Source: Antedon mediterranea | Lineage: Eukaryota; Echinodermata; Crinoidea; Comatulida; Antedonidae | Assembly (NCBI RefSeq): GCF_964355755.1 | Contig: NC_092677.1 | Location: forward strand, 18,942,101-19,006,100 | DNA: 64,000 bases | Direction of reading: 5' to 3' | Made by a program: the position numbers and the translations under genes | In this document: positions 44,113 to 57,600 of the stretch, one piece after another | Layout: every line of letters begins with the position of its first letter | How positions within the stretch are numbered: position 1 is the first letter of the stretch | Notes under the pieces: generated by a model | Databases searched by the model: none | What the model was told of the DNA's origin: nothing | The model's input: only the letters and a program-made list of their open reading frames with translations

Positions 44113-47100
44113 ATGTCTAATAATAATAATACGCTATCAATAGTTTCAATGAACTGTCGAGGTCTAGCAGAAAAATCAAAACGCAAAGATGTGTTACACT
44201 ATCTAAAGTAAAAAAAATACAATATTATCTGCCTCCAAGATGTACACTTCTCGGCAGAAACTGAGTCACTTGTTAGATTGGAGTGGGGCCTTGATTGTTT
44301 TTTTAGTTCATATCGTAGTAATGCAAGGGGAGTCGCAATCTTTTTCAATAATAACTTTCCCTACACTGTTACAAAGCATAAAAAAGATAATGATGGAAAT
44401 ATGTTAGCTTTGGAGGTAAAGGTTGATGATCTAAAATCTACGCTAATCTCAATTTATGGGCCCAACAACGACACCCCCGGTTTTTACGACAAAATGAGGG
44501 AAGTTGTTTTAGAATATGAAAACCCACATAATATCGTTTGCGGCGACTGGAACTGTATTTTGGACAAAAAATTAGACTGTAAAAATTATCTAAAACTTAA
44601 TAATCCAAAGGCAAGAGAAAAGATAATAAATATTTGTAGTGAATTTAATCTTACAGATGTTTGGCGTGTTTACAACCAAGAAGAACAAAAGTTTACCTGG
44701 AGACAAATTCAATAAACAAGCCAGGCTTGATTATTTCCTAATCTCATCTGAACTAAACAGCAAAATGCTGGATTGTAATATAAAACCAGGCTACCGAACC
44801 GATCACTCACTTGTAGATATTAAAATGACGATGAACCAGATAAAACACGGGCCAGGATACTGGAAATTTGACAATACCTTATTAAAAGATATTCAATACG
44901 TGCAACAAGTTAAAGAAACCATAAATAGAGTCCTAAAACAATATATAGTGCAAAACGAAAAAGATAATAAAGATGCTAATAAAGCGCTGTTTAGCATCAG
45001 TGATCAACTTCTTTTAGAAATGATATTAATGGAAATTAGAGCAAAAACAATTTCTTACGGGGCTTATAAGAAAAAGATTGAAAATAAAAAAGAAAAAGAA
45101 TTAGAAAGGGAAATAGAAAAAATAACACTTGATACCAATAAGGGCGACGCCACGTTAAACGATACACTAGAACTTAAGTCCGGCGAACTTATGAGTATCT
45201 TAACATGGAAAAGAAAAATTTTGTTGATAAAACTATAAATAAAATAGTAAAGGAAAGCAACAATAGTATTCTGCAAAACACAAATGAAATTCTTGTTGAG
45301 TCTAGACACTTTTATAAAAACCTTTATTCCTCAAACCACAATACAGATGATGAAAAAAATATTGTAAAACTTCTTAAAACTATGAATACATTACCAACAT
45401 TAACAAAAGAACAACAAAATAAAATTGAAGGGCCAATTACTTATAATGAACTTTTAGTGGCTCTTAAGAGGTCACAAAATGGAAAGTCACCTGGTATTGA
45501 CGGCTTTAGCTATGAGTTTTTTAAGTTCTTTTTTGCGGATTTAGTTTGCTATCTTTTGAGAGCTATTAACGAGTCGTATAACTCAGGTCAACTGTCAACT
45601 TCCCAAAAGTCAGGAATAATTACTTTACTCCCTAAGGGGGATAAACCCAGAGAGTATCTAAAAAACTGGAGACCTATTACCCTGTTAAGTGTCACTTATA
45701 AACTTGTTTCGTCATGCATTGCAGAACGAATAAAATCGGTCCTTGATATATTAATTAGTTAACAACAGAAAGGATTTATTAATGGGAGATATATAGGCGA
45801 AAATACAAGACTTATGTATGATGTTATTCAAATTTGTGAAAGGAAGAAAATTCCTGGTCTGCTTTTACTGATAGACTTTGAAAAAGCGTTCGACTGCATT
45901 TCTCACACATTTGTTAACTGCGTTCTTAAACATTTTAACTTCGGACAATCCATTCAAAAATGGGTGAAAGTACTATATAAAGATGCAAGATCCTCAGTTC
46001 TTGTCAATGGCTTTCTCTCCGAATCATTCTTAATCGAAAGAGGATGTAGACAAGGGGATGGGTTGAGTCCATACCTGTTTCTTCTGTGCGCAGAAATTTT
46101 ATCCTCAATGATATCTGAAAATAAACAAATTAAAGGAATATCAATTGCAAATCATGAGTATCGATTATCTCAGTATGCGGACGACACTGTATTGTTTCTT
46201 GACGGTAAAGAAAAGTCAATGCACGAAGCATTTAAGACTCTCGACGTATTTTCCAAAATTTCCGGGCTAAAAGTGAATGTGAACAAAACAAATGCTGTCT
46301 GGGTTGGCTCTTTTAAAGACCGAGGTGACTCAATATGCGAAAACTATAATATAAAATGGATCAAACATGGAGAACCCTTTGAATCATTGGGTATTCGGTT
46401 TAGTACAAATTTAAATAAAATGGTAGATTTGAACTATGAAGACGTATATAAATCAATAAAAAATACAATGAGACATTGGACAAAAAGAAACTTAACTGTT
46501 TTGGGAAGAATCACGGTAGTGAAGTCTTTATTACTGTCCAAACTTACCTATATCCTTTCGACATTACCCGATCCCCCTGAAAATGTAATAAAATCACTCA
46601 AGTCAGAACTATATCGTTTCATATGGAAAGGGGTGGATAGAATATCCAGAGATCAACTTATACAAGAAAATAAATTTGGAGGCTTACGAATGGTCGATAT
46701 AAACGCATATATTCAATCGGTAAAAATCACGTGGGTTAGACGGTTAGTAACGTCCAATGAGACGGGATGGGCTCTTTTAGTTCCACTCGTGTTGAATATT
46801 CATAAAACTTGGCTCATAGAAGGCGGATCATCGAAATTAATCAAATTAGCGAAGGTTAAGCCTTACAATGCATTTTGGCTGGATGTAATAAAGGCGTGGT
46901 GCGTATTTGTGAAACACAACACTCCTATGAGCACCGAGTCGATATGTAGACAAACACTCTGGATGAATGACAATATTAAAGTCGGCGGAGAAAGTATCTA
47001 TTATAAAAACTGGAGTAATCATGGGGTGAATTTTATAAATGATTTAGTTGATAGACATGGAATAACTCCATTAAAACAACTTAGTAAACGTCATAATCTT

Positions 47101-47857
47101 AACATCAACTTTCTTCAATATGAAGGCCTAATACATGCGGTCAGACAACATACGTCTTTATATCAAATTTTTCCAAAAGGAAAAATAAATAGCCCACTAC
47201 TACCTTTTAACCTTAGCGTAGTAATAAAAAATAAAAAAGGATCAAAGCTAATTTATAATACTCTAATCAACTCTAGAAAAAAACAATCGAAAGCTAAAAT
47301 TAAGTGGAAGAAGGCACTGGATACTTTATATGTTGATAAAGAGTGGGAAATTATTAATACCATGTTTTTCTCACTTACTATGTCCACACCACTAATCTGG
47401 TTTCAATATAAAATTGTGCATAGAATTTTAGGTAATAACTCCTTTTTGTATAAAATTGGGAAAATTGACTCACCTTTATGTGCTTTATGTAAAGCAGAAA
47501 CAGAAACCTTAACACATATTTTTGCACAATGCTGTGAAATTAAAATATTTTGGAGAAAGATTAAACAATGGTTGAAATCATATTTTAATATAAATGTAAT
47601 TATCAACCCCGAATTATGCCTTTTTGGAGTTAGAAAAAAAAACATTTAAAGCCCTAAATACTATTTTACTAATTTGTCGACACTACATATATAGCTGTAA
47701 AATGAGAAAAATTAAGCCTAATATTGCTCGATTCGTGAATGAGATTAAGTTACACGTTAAACAAGAAGAATTTATTTTGAAAACTAAAGGGGAGCATCAT
47801 ACTTACTTAAACAAATGGAGTCCTTTCTTGGAAAAACATGAACTTATTGACTGGTAA
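44113..47857 (+). pseudogene. Tx1/L1-like LINE ORF2, disrupted
   Basis: This is an endonuclease plus reverse transcriptase of the L1/Tx1 branch. It starts at SIVSMNCRGLAEKSKRKDVL, then CLQDVH, IYGPNNDTPGFY and VCGDWNC, and after a frameshift RLDYFLISSE and YRTDHSLVDI (endonuclease). The RT follows: GKSPGIDGFSYEFFK, NWRPITLLSVTYK, LLLIDFEKAFDCISH, GCRQGDGLSPYLF, QYADDTVLFLDG. A C-terminal zinc-binding stretch, CALCKAETETLTHIFAQC (CxxC, H, C), is usual in this branch. It is broken by in-frame stops at 44209 and 45760 and by frameshifts near 44710, 45205-45238 and 47635, the last at an A-run. All catalytic motifs survive, so decay is recent to moderate, but it cannot make a full protein. Confidence 0.88.
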
Positions 47858-47928
47858 CTTGTTATCACGACTTGATGCTGTGTTATACGTTGGTGTTGTA
47901 TAACTTGAGGTACTATTATTTGTTCGTT

Positions 47929-48167
47929 GTTGGATTGGTGTTGTGAATTATTACATTATTACTTATTGTTATAATTGTCTGTTAGATACAGTGGTTGTTA
48001 TTTGTTATTCATATTTTTCAGGGCTTGAATTCCTGTACTTGAAATGATTTAGGCCTATGTAATGATTTGACGCTGAAGTACAATATATACGAAACTAATA
48101 AATCGGACTGAAGGAAAGAAAAAACCAAGTGTATAATTCTCCTCTTTATTTGTTCGGAACCACGACA
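47929..48167 (+). mobile_element. LTR-like sequence (solo), plus orientation
   Basis: This 239-bp sequence starts GTTGGATTGGTGTTGTGAAT and ends GGAACCACGACA. It is about 95% identical by eye to the reverse complement of 51004-51236. An AATAAATCGG word inside may be a poly(A) signal. It begins some 70 bp after the end of the LINE ORF. No primer-binding site follows, so it is a solo or truncated copy. Confidence 0.55.
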
Positions 48168-48616
48168 TTAAGCCTGGTTTGCTGTCGGCAAAATGCACAA
48201 TGCATACATTGTGTTACGACTCCACGACTATTACGCAAAGTTCGCCCAAACAAAAACGTCAGAATCCACCGTTTGGACATTTACTTTGCGAGCGACAAAG
48301 TAAAGGGCGATATCAACAGGCTTACGTCGTGTACGATAGGTTGAATTTTTGACCAAAACTGTACAATCTTCGAGCCATTCCCGCAACGTAACATCCCCAG
48401 GGGATTTTGGACGACCCCCTAAATTTAGCCAACTTAATAGGAGGAGGAACTTTTTGAACACCCACACCTTTCAACACATCAGTAAGCGCAGCAATCATAC
48501 TATTAATTCCTGTGGTCTCAGTATCGGTTTCTCAGCTTTCGCCATATTAATATACACAGATGATATAACGAGTTTAAATCGAGAATATACGAACAACGAT
48601 CATTCATAAACTATTA

Positions 48617-49253
48617 AGGGGCGCTACTGCACTTTCGCACCACACTGTTAAATCTTCGATTTATCGCTTAATTTTTGTTCTAACACCCACATCATACAAT
48701 TTTGGGCCATTATGTAACATGTTCCGCGAATACCTCGATCGAACTGTGGCCATTTTAAAATCAGAAAATGGCCAGAAATCAATGTATGTTTTATTTTCTG
48801 TTTTTATTTTTAAACTGCAAATAGTGGTTTTTATAAAGAACCAGCTACCTGTACATATCAAAACGGCGACGATATGAGTCTGTACATAAAACATTGTACA
48901 TAAAACATTGATAGGACCTATTAATATGAATAATAATATTAATATTAATAATGAAATATTAATTAAACCTCTTTTTCGCCAGCTGAAAATATTTCTATAG
49001 CCTCTATAGTTTCTATATTTTTTGGGGAAAATGAAGCGTACATTCTGGCAATTAAGTGATAAATATAAGATGGCATCGAGTTCAGTATTGTTTAAAATGT
49101 TTTGAAAAGTATTGTTATTTAAAAAAAATTACTTCGTAAGTGGTCGAATCTTATAAACATGTTACATAATATTATGTTGTGAGTGTGAAAAAGAAAAATT
49201 TAGGTGAGAAATCGAAGATATAACGGTGTGGTGCGAAACTGCAGTAGCGCCCT
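48617..49253. mobile_element. MITE-like element with GGGGCGCTACTGCA ends
   Basis: The terminal inverted repeats run about 45 bp with few mismatches: AGGGGCGCTACTGCA, then TTTCGCACCACAC and ATCTTCGATTT on both arms. The 637-bp interior is AT-rich without coding potential. The flanking duplication is unclear. Confidence 0.75.
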
Positions 49254-50687
49254 ATAAGGTACTATCTATATATAAATTTACGTAAGGGCAAAATTCGGTA
49301 AATCGCGCGTAATTTCTAGAATGTTTACTCGATGGTATATAAAGTTGGTTCGTACTTTCGGTACTGATTTTAACCGCCTGATGTAACCCTGTTTGGTAAT
49401 TAAATTGAGTTCGATAATTAGTTATTGACGATTAAAACGAATTTAGGTTCAACGATTTGCCCCAAATAGGGGTGTTTTCCGATCGTGGTATACACTGTCT
49501 AATGTATGTCCGTCTTGAAAAATACCCGCAGACAATAATACGAGGATGCTTCGCATTTTCCTATCTCCTCCTACGATAATTGTTTTTAATGGCTGAAAAC
49601 CGGTTTAACAGCTCGAGTACAGCATCATAATGTTGAAGACAGGCCGATTTTCTTTAAAAATACTATTTTGATAGATTTAATATACGTTTATTCAAATGTA
49701 TTGATTTGAAATAAATGGAACATTCCAATCTCTGTTCAACAAGTGTCTATTCCTTCAGGTGTCGTAAAGGCAAGTACTGTATAGGCCTACTCATAACAGA
49801 AATTTGATCCATTTTTTTTTCAATCTGTGCTGCAGAGGTCGGATATAGATTTTTTTAAACGGATAATGAGCTAGCGTTTTCAGTCGCCGTATATTATGTA
49901 CAAATCTTTATTATTGCAGTTAAACCACCCACGTGACATCATCACCCTTCCCTCACTACACTGGCATGAGTAGCGTTGTAAAGCCAGTAGAAGATAGGCC
50001 TACGGTGCACCACATGCCCTAAACGCAGAACAACTTTGGTGGGTAGGGTAGGAACCAACTTAAATATGAATTGGCTCTAAGAAACAATTGAAAACCATTA
50101 GGCCTACTAATTAAGTTGAGTTAGATAATTTAATACTTATTGACGATTAAATCGAATTTATGATTTGCCACGAATAGAGGTACGTGGTTTTCACAAATTG
50201 TTTTACATTATATAAACATATACACGTCGTAGTGATGTATCGTTACATGTACTGTACTATTTCAATCGACTAGGGCGGTGATAGTTTCAACAAAGTATTA
50301 CATCGCAATGTTTTACTGTGTTTAGTGGTATATTATTTGTAAAACATGAAAACAATTACTATTTCGTTACTACATGGATAAAGAATATATTTAAAAATTG
50401 TTCCTCTTTGCACCCATCCTCTTTCCTATCCCTCAACCCTAATGTTACATACAAAACACAAATTAAGTTTGGTTAAATTTGACTTAAACAATTGGTCTCA
50501 TTTTGTGACAAGTTTCTCTTTCGGAAGTAATTCCCAGGGTGCTAATTTTAGTTCAGTACATAAATCACAGTGTCTATTTATTCGTTCCTGTAAACGACAT
50601 GTATTATTGTCCTGCGGTACGTACATTTGAAATCGCATTTTTAACGCTGAAATTATTATGTATTCGAGAACCATCTGTGGGCACGAC
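49254..50687. other. No feature recognised
   Basis: AT-rich sequence without a supported ORF. Two related phrases (around 49390-49460 and 50105-50180, both with TTGACGATTAAA and GATTTGCC) suggest an old partial duplication of about 70 bp. Nothing else could be assigned. Confidence 0.35.
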
Positions 50688-50724
50688 CTAGATGGTACGC
50701 GAGCGAAGCGAGCGTACCATCTAG
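50688..50724. repeat. Hairpin with 13-bp perfect stem
   Basis: CTAGATGGTACGC (50688-50700) is exactly complementary to GCGTACCATCTAG (50712-50724) across an 11-base loop, GAGCGAAGCGA. No surrounding gene explains it. Confidence 0.75.
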
Positions 50725-50981
50725 TATAAACAATTGATCACAGATAACATAACAATATATTTTAACAGGTCCACACTTGTCAATGATTATAATTCCAAGC
50801 AAGAGTATTGTATGTCACACCAATTATTAGAATTATCAATTTAAATTAAATGGTCAACTTCCCAAATGTTAAATTTTAATCAACACATTCATAAGTATCA
50901 ATGTTCTTATCTTCTTATCTGAATTCATAACTTGAGAGCCTAAATTTCGGTAACTGGTCCTCTTCGATCTTGATGCTTGGT

Positions 50982-51236
50982 ACCCTGCTCGCAGCGCCAA
51001 GTTTGTCGTGGTTCCGAACAAATAAAGAGGCGAATACACTTGGTTTCTTTCCTTCAGTCCGATTTATTAGTTTCGTATATATTGTACTTCAGCGTCAAAT
51101 CATTACATAGGCCTAAATCATTTCAAGTACAGTAATTCAAGCCCTGCAAAATATGAATAACAAATAACAACCACTGTATCTAACAGACAATTATAACAAT
51201 AAGTAGTAATGTAATAATTCACAACACCAATCCAAC
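50982..51236 (-). mobile_element. 5' LTR plus primer-binding-site-like sequence, minus orientation
   Basis: 51236-51004 on the minus strand is an LTR-like sequence paired with 47929-48167 and ending CCACGACA. After four bases it is followed by TGGCGCTGCGAGCAGGGT (50999-50982). That word starts with TGG as a primer-binding site must, complementary to a tRNA CCA end, and sits where such a site belongs. I could not name the tRNA. No gag or pol ORF follows, so it is a fragment of an LTR retrotransposon. Confidence 0.5.
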
Positions 51237-51613
51237 TCCTGATTGTTATACTTCCGATCGAGCAAAACTAAGATAAATATTGTAAATGCAAGTTTCATTA
51301 ATTGTAAGCATGATTAGGGCCTATAGTTAACATATGGTAAATCAGTTGCTTATACATATACAAGTTAAGCTTAGTACTTACAAAATAAGAACATAGTAAG
51401 AGCTTAAACAAACTCTCAAACAAAACTGTAAAATAGCGAGAGCCTGAAAAACAACGAACAAAAGACCCGCTCTGCTTACGCACGGTCCTTTATCACACAA
51501 TGTCACCTGTATTCCAATTACAGAATGACTACGCAGCGCTCTCAATACACAATTAATCCAATTCATCACATTAATCTGCAGACGTGCAAGCTACACAGTC
51601 GGTGCGGGTCTTT

Positions 51614-51635
51614 TCTCTCTCTCTCTCTCTCTCTC
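51614..51635 (+). repeat. (CT)n microsatellite upstream of second AHCY start
   Basis: About eleven CT dinucleotides lie 25-46 bp before the ATG of the second AHCY copy. The first copy has a shorter CTCTCTCC word at a similar place, so this is probably an expansion of a shared 5' UTR pyrimidine tract. Confidence 0.8.
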
Positions 51636-51659
51636 AAACTACCACAAGACCAAACTAAG

Positions 51660-54600
51660 ATGACGAAAACATTTAAAGTTGGTAAGTGTATGTTTTATCT
51701 TTACATTATTGTGTATATATTATGCACGTATACTTACATACTAATTATTGAATTGAATGGCAATTTGATTGAATAGGCTTGCTAAACCAGGTGGAAATTA
51801 TGATACAAATTTATTCACACTTTCACAAAATGAGTTCGCTTATAATTTGACAAGAAAAAAGGCTTTTACATTATAAAACACTAACAATTACCGGTGGCCT
51901 AAATCTCCAATGAACACTATGTTGAACGCCACTGTCATCGAATGTTAGTGACGCACGTTGCGAAGAATTAGGCCTACTTTGGAACAATAATGTAATAACT
52001 TTTTTAATAACGGCACATACTTCGATACGAAAAACTAAACTTAAACTAAAGTAGGTGTACATTTACACATGATAGCGTATTAACACGGTTCAAAATGGTC
52101 TAATGAACTTAACCTTACGTGGTTAGTTTTATTATCTTTTTGGTTATCCGCTCTTGGCGGATAACCCCTTGTTATTGTCAGGATCTTTTGACTTTAGAGT
52201 CGCGCAGCGTAAGTTACGCGCGATTTTGTTAATTTTGCGTATTTAACATAGATTGAAAACCAAAAAGCAATTTTAATTGAAACTTGGCAAAAGTGTAATT
52301 TATATCATGCGCTAACTTTCTATGGATTTAAAATGGCAGTTTTCAAAATGCGAAAATTCATTTTCTAATCAACTTTCTACGCGTTTCAGGTCATTTTGAG
52401 CATTTCAAAAATTCCCACGCGTGCGCAATTTTTTTACGCGCGCGTGCGCACGTAGCGCAAAAACATCTTTTTTTTGCTTGATTTTTGTTTTTCCTATCTT
52501 TTTTAGTAAATTTACCAACTTTCAAACAATTTCGACTTAAAATCACCTCATACGAGCACGTAGAATTGAACAATTTGCGCGCGTTTTTGATGAAAAAGTT
52601 CAAAAATTCATGAAAATTATGCCTTTTTTAAAACAGTCATAGATTGTAAACTACGAGGTGAACTTTTTTTAAATTACACATTCTGGAAGTTGATGAGTTG
52701 CAGATATCGAATCATGCATCGATATGGCTAACAGGACATAGTGACGTCATCGTATGGCCACTCAAATATAAAATATAGGATTTTTGTCTCTTTCGTCATA
52801 GCTCATCACATTTAATAGAGCGCATCTCCACTTATCCTAATTCCATTTCCCCCCATTTTTTTATATTGTCTATGCCAATCAATTATCTTTCGCATGATAT
52901 ACCGTTTTTAAAATTGTGATGACGTCATCATGTCCAAAAGCGTCAATAACTTGGGCCACTTATTTTCACATATTCTTCACTGTATGTAGTACGTATACAA
53001 TATATAGTGTATACTGTGTATACTTAGACGTGACGTAAAATAGAGAGCGCACTAACATTTTTTCAATGGCATAATGGTTTTCTCTGCGCAATATTCTAAC
53101 GTATGACGTGCACGTGGCGTTTGCTCTGCGGATAACCTAACTCGTCCGTAGTGACGAGTTCAAATCTAGTTATGGTTAGTATTGCAGATATAATTATAAT
53201 GTAAACATCTACGTTCAAATTGGAATTCTGTAATATGTGTCAATTTAGTTGTCCATGTCAGGGGCGGATCCAGGATTTTGTGAAAGGCAACTGTAGAGAG
53301 TCCAGGCGATTTTGAAAATATGACACCCGCTTAGCTAGATGGTCGGAAATGGTACTCTCACGTTATTATAAATTAAATGTAGAACAAGAAATATTTCTTA
53401 CAAAAAACGCCGCGTAACTTTTTGACTGGACAGTTGTAAGAACAGTCTTCATTAATCTAATATAATAGGTCGGCCAATCAAAACGCAAGTGAACAATTGG
53501 GACTTTACTTGTGATTTATGTCATTGGCCTGTCAGCACAGTCGTTTCTTTCTAGAATTAAACGCACAAACTTGTATTGGGAATAATGTATGTGGTTATTA
53601 CTATCGCATTTAGGTATTGATAATAATAATAATATGGCTTTTGAATATATAATTACTGTCTGTAGAATAACATTTATACATTTTTGGTTCGCGATGAAAA
53701 GTTATATGAATGGATTTGTAATAGGTATTTATAATAATAGTATATGGGTTGTATTATTGCTAAGCTATCACCAAATCGCGTTATAACATTATTTCTCATG
53801 GTTTTTTGCACCATTGATCAATACCAAACGCGTATCGGTATTATAGTTTTTAATGAATCATTACATTAATAAAAATTCCCAATTAAATCAATCGCGTCAG
53901 TCCAATTCCGACTTATGTTTCGATCACATAGTTCTGTGTCTACACTGTCCCAACTAGTTTAACAAAAAAAGTGTGATGTGCCCAAATATGGTAGTGATAT
54001 GCCCGATTATCGTAGTGATATGACATCGTCATGTCTATATAATATGGGCACATCATATTTAGCTTGATAGCATAGACATAGCTTAAGGATTACATTTAAA
54101 AAATATTACATTTTGAACGGAAGTATTTATTTGTTTATAAGCCCAATTTTCCAGTCTTAATTTTACATTTTGAAAAAAAAGTATTTATTTGTTTATAAGC
54201 CCAATTTTCCAGTCTTAATTTTACATTTTGAAAAAAAAGTATTTTATTTGTTGATAAGCCCAATTGTGCAGTCTTATTTTACATTTTGAACAAAAGTATT
54301 TATTTGTTGATAAGCCCAATTTTGCAGTCTTATTTTACATTTTAAACGAAATTATTTATTTGTTGATAAGCCGAATTTTCCAGTTTAATAATAATGACCC
54401 CTTCCACAGTGCTTATACCATATACATTTTACATGATATTGACCGTGGGTTCTTTACGCCTCTGATGATGCATTTGTTTTTATTGTACCTTTTTAATAAA
54501 TTATTATATGTTTAGGCCTAATCACACCCAATTTAATGAAACGGTCAGATTTCGATTTCAATTGAACGAAAGTAGTACTGTATTTATTATTCATTGATAA

Positions 54601-57600
54601 GCCAAGGGTCCCATGGCGTTAGCCGATATCTTGAGCATTTGACTCTTGTGTCAACCTGTAACACAAATCATTCTTCAAAATCTAAAGAAAGAACCCCACA
54701 CGTCTTTTTTGTGAGTGATACACTATGGATATGCCCACGGAAATAATATGTGGACATTGCAAACAATCATAGGCCTACAGTAACAAACATAACATGGCTA
54801 ATAAGCATAACATTCAGACTTGCTTGTTTTCTAGTGGATTTTTATTTACTTTAGCATGTAGAATAAAACTAGTAACAGTGGCTATATTAATAATTATACT
54901 GTTTATCCTTGATGTTATCGCGTCTAATAATAAAATATTTTGTTGTTGATAAGCCCAATTTTTCAGCCTTGATTTTACATTTTGAACGAAAGTATTTATT
55001 TGTTGATAAGCCCAATTTTACATGATATTGACCGAGGGTTTTTACGCCTCTATAGCCACTGATCAATACCATAATTAATGTACTTTTTTAAATGAATATT
55101 GAAATGTTTCAACATACCCAATTCAAAAAAACGGTCCGTTTTCGAGTTCAATCTTTTGATTAGAGAGGTTGGAATTTCATTTTGAACGAAAGTATTTATT
55201 TGATTGATAAGCCAAATTTCTAGTCCTAATGATTTGAGATTCAACGGGTTTTGCTTTCAATTGTATAGGCCTAATAATATAATTATATATATATATATAT
55301 AAATATAATATTAAGTATAATTATGAATTCACCAACACTTTCAGGCCCGGGGCCGAGTTTGTGTAGACCAGACTTCCATGCACAGCCACATGTTAAGGAA
55401 TATGAATCTCTTTATGATTTTAATATGGTTCGAAATGATATTACACAACAACGATTAGACAGCAACTGTGCAAGAGTCCAACTAATAAAATCGGAATGAT
55501 CAATTAATTGAACATTTACAGCATAAGGCCCATACACTAGGAAGATAACGATCGACGATAAATAGACAAATGTGCACTTTTAATACATAAACCAAAAGAA
55601 ATATAAACAATTCCTTTGATGAAAATTATATTTTCACACGTCCAATCAAATGACGTGACAATACAGCGATTTTATTGTTTTTATTTATCATGACGTCATT
55701 TGATTGGAATTTGAAAAACATTATTTTTATCAAAGACAGCATAAATGATTATCCATAGGTCTAGAACGAAAACCTTTCTAATTTCTTTTGGTTTATGTAA
55801 AAAAAATGCATGCTATATATTTATCGTCCGTCTTTATCATCATAGTGTAATTGGGCCTTTATACAAAAAAAATAAATTGATTACGAAGTTACATGTCATT
55901 TTCACCTATCACCAAAAAACTAACCTTTTCAAAACTAATTAATTGTTACGAAGCCAATTTATGTTATATGTTTCATTAAAACTGAACTTTACGGTAAATG
56001 AAGAGTAAGTATCAGTTAATATGAATAATATAACTAGTAGGTGAACTTGCGTCCAGACACAGAACTGTGACATTACTATCATAAATGTTGAAACCAATTA
56101 TAAAAACTTTTTTTTAAAGAAAATATAATTGTGTTAGGAGAAGGCTAATAAACAAATAGATAATGTACAAACCCTTTTCTGGATTAATTAATGAAGCAGG
56201 CGTTCCTAATATTCTGCTGCTGCGACCTAGACTGCTGTTCACCTTCTGACGATAATTGATTGGACCCCCCACGGCATCTGATAACCAACAAAAAATTTAC
56301 GAGGACTGTTTCAATGATTTAATATCTGACGGCGTATTATTATAACATTGGCCTAGATTGACAGTCAAAAAGTCATTGTAAATACCCACCTCCCTTTATG
56401 TTGACAGAGCCAAAATAAAGTTTTGACCATTATCGAACGATTATTTGACAGTGACTTATTATAATACCGGCCTGGTTGACAGCAAAAACGAAGTTATTAT
56501 TTATTGATCAAGATTTTACAGATTTCCGTCTACATCTCAATAATACTGTATTATCAGCAAAGGCTTTCATATAGACTCTCTTCTCCCAGACGTTTTTTGG
56601 GTCCAGCAGCTACCTATAAATTATAGTCGAGTTTCCAAATTCACAAAACTGTCAGCCTTAGATACTAAAGCTACCGCTATGAAACAGCTTATTAATGAAT
56701 GTGTCCTCCTGTGACATAGCTGGCTAGAGCCGCGGCGCGAAAAAATAATATTTTAGATATGAAAACTGAGATACTACCCTATTAAAAGGTGACATTTTCC
56801 CCACAAAGTTAGCGTTTGCACTGCTGAAAAAAGTGCTTCTCCAGGACATAGAACATTGTTAAATGATGCCCCAGATAGCCGGAAATGGTACTCTCGCACA
56901 TAAAATTTATGATAAATGGCAAAACGATCATACTTTTCCCCTCCAAAAACACACGTGACAAATTAAAGGACGATAACATTTGTTTGCCGATTTCATTCAC
57001 TCAGTATTTTGATTGCGTTGCATTCAAGTTCAGTGCAAACGTACATCTTTTAGGGGAATGCTTATTATAGTTCTATATTTATTTAAATCAATTGAAAATT
57101 AAATATATCAATATAAATATGTATTGATACAGTTGAGTACGTATAGATGGGTTGCCTAGAAAAAAAAATCGGTTGCTATAATGTAAACTAGAGTAGGCCT
57201 TTAGTGAGATCCAACTTACCCACTATACTGTGTTGTGAGAGCATGCATTGGGTTCAAATATCATTAGTAACTTCTTATACTTGGCTCCGTAATTATATAC
57301 ACATAATATATTCCAATAATAATGGTTTCTTCTGTACATGTACAGGATACGCAAAGTTCCTTGTGTTAACAAACAACGGTAAGTAAAATAAATACGTCCT
57401 GCTTGTTCGACGGTCGGTAGTTGAGAGAGAGAGACAAAGAATAAAAAGGTTTGCATGCCGTTCGTTACACCTGCTAACACATATGCAAATTGCCTCTACA
57501 TCAGCTCCCCTCTAGATCGCAAATGAAATGTTAGCGAGCGATGAATAAAAAAAAATGATTCTAGTATAAAACTTCCAGCACAATAAACTAACAGAATTTC

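Noticed and set aside
44209-45762. TAA read as a sense codon in the LINE
   Set aside because: The host genes ATP6V0D and AHCY use standard stops, and the LINE also has frameshifts, so ordinary decay explains it.
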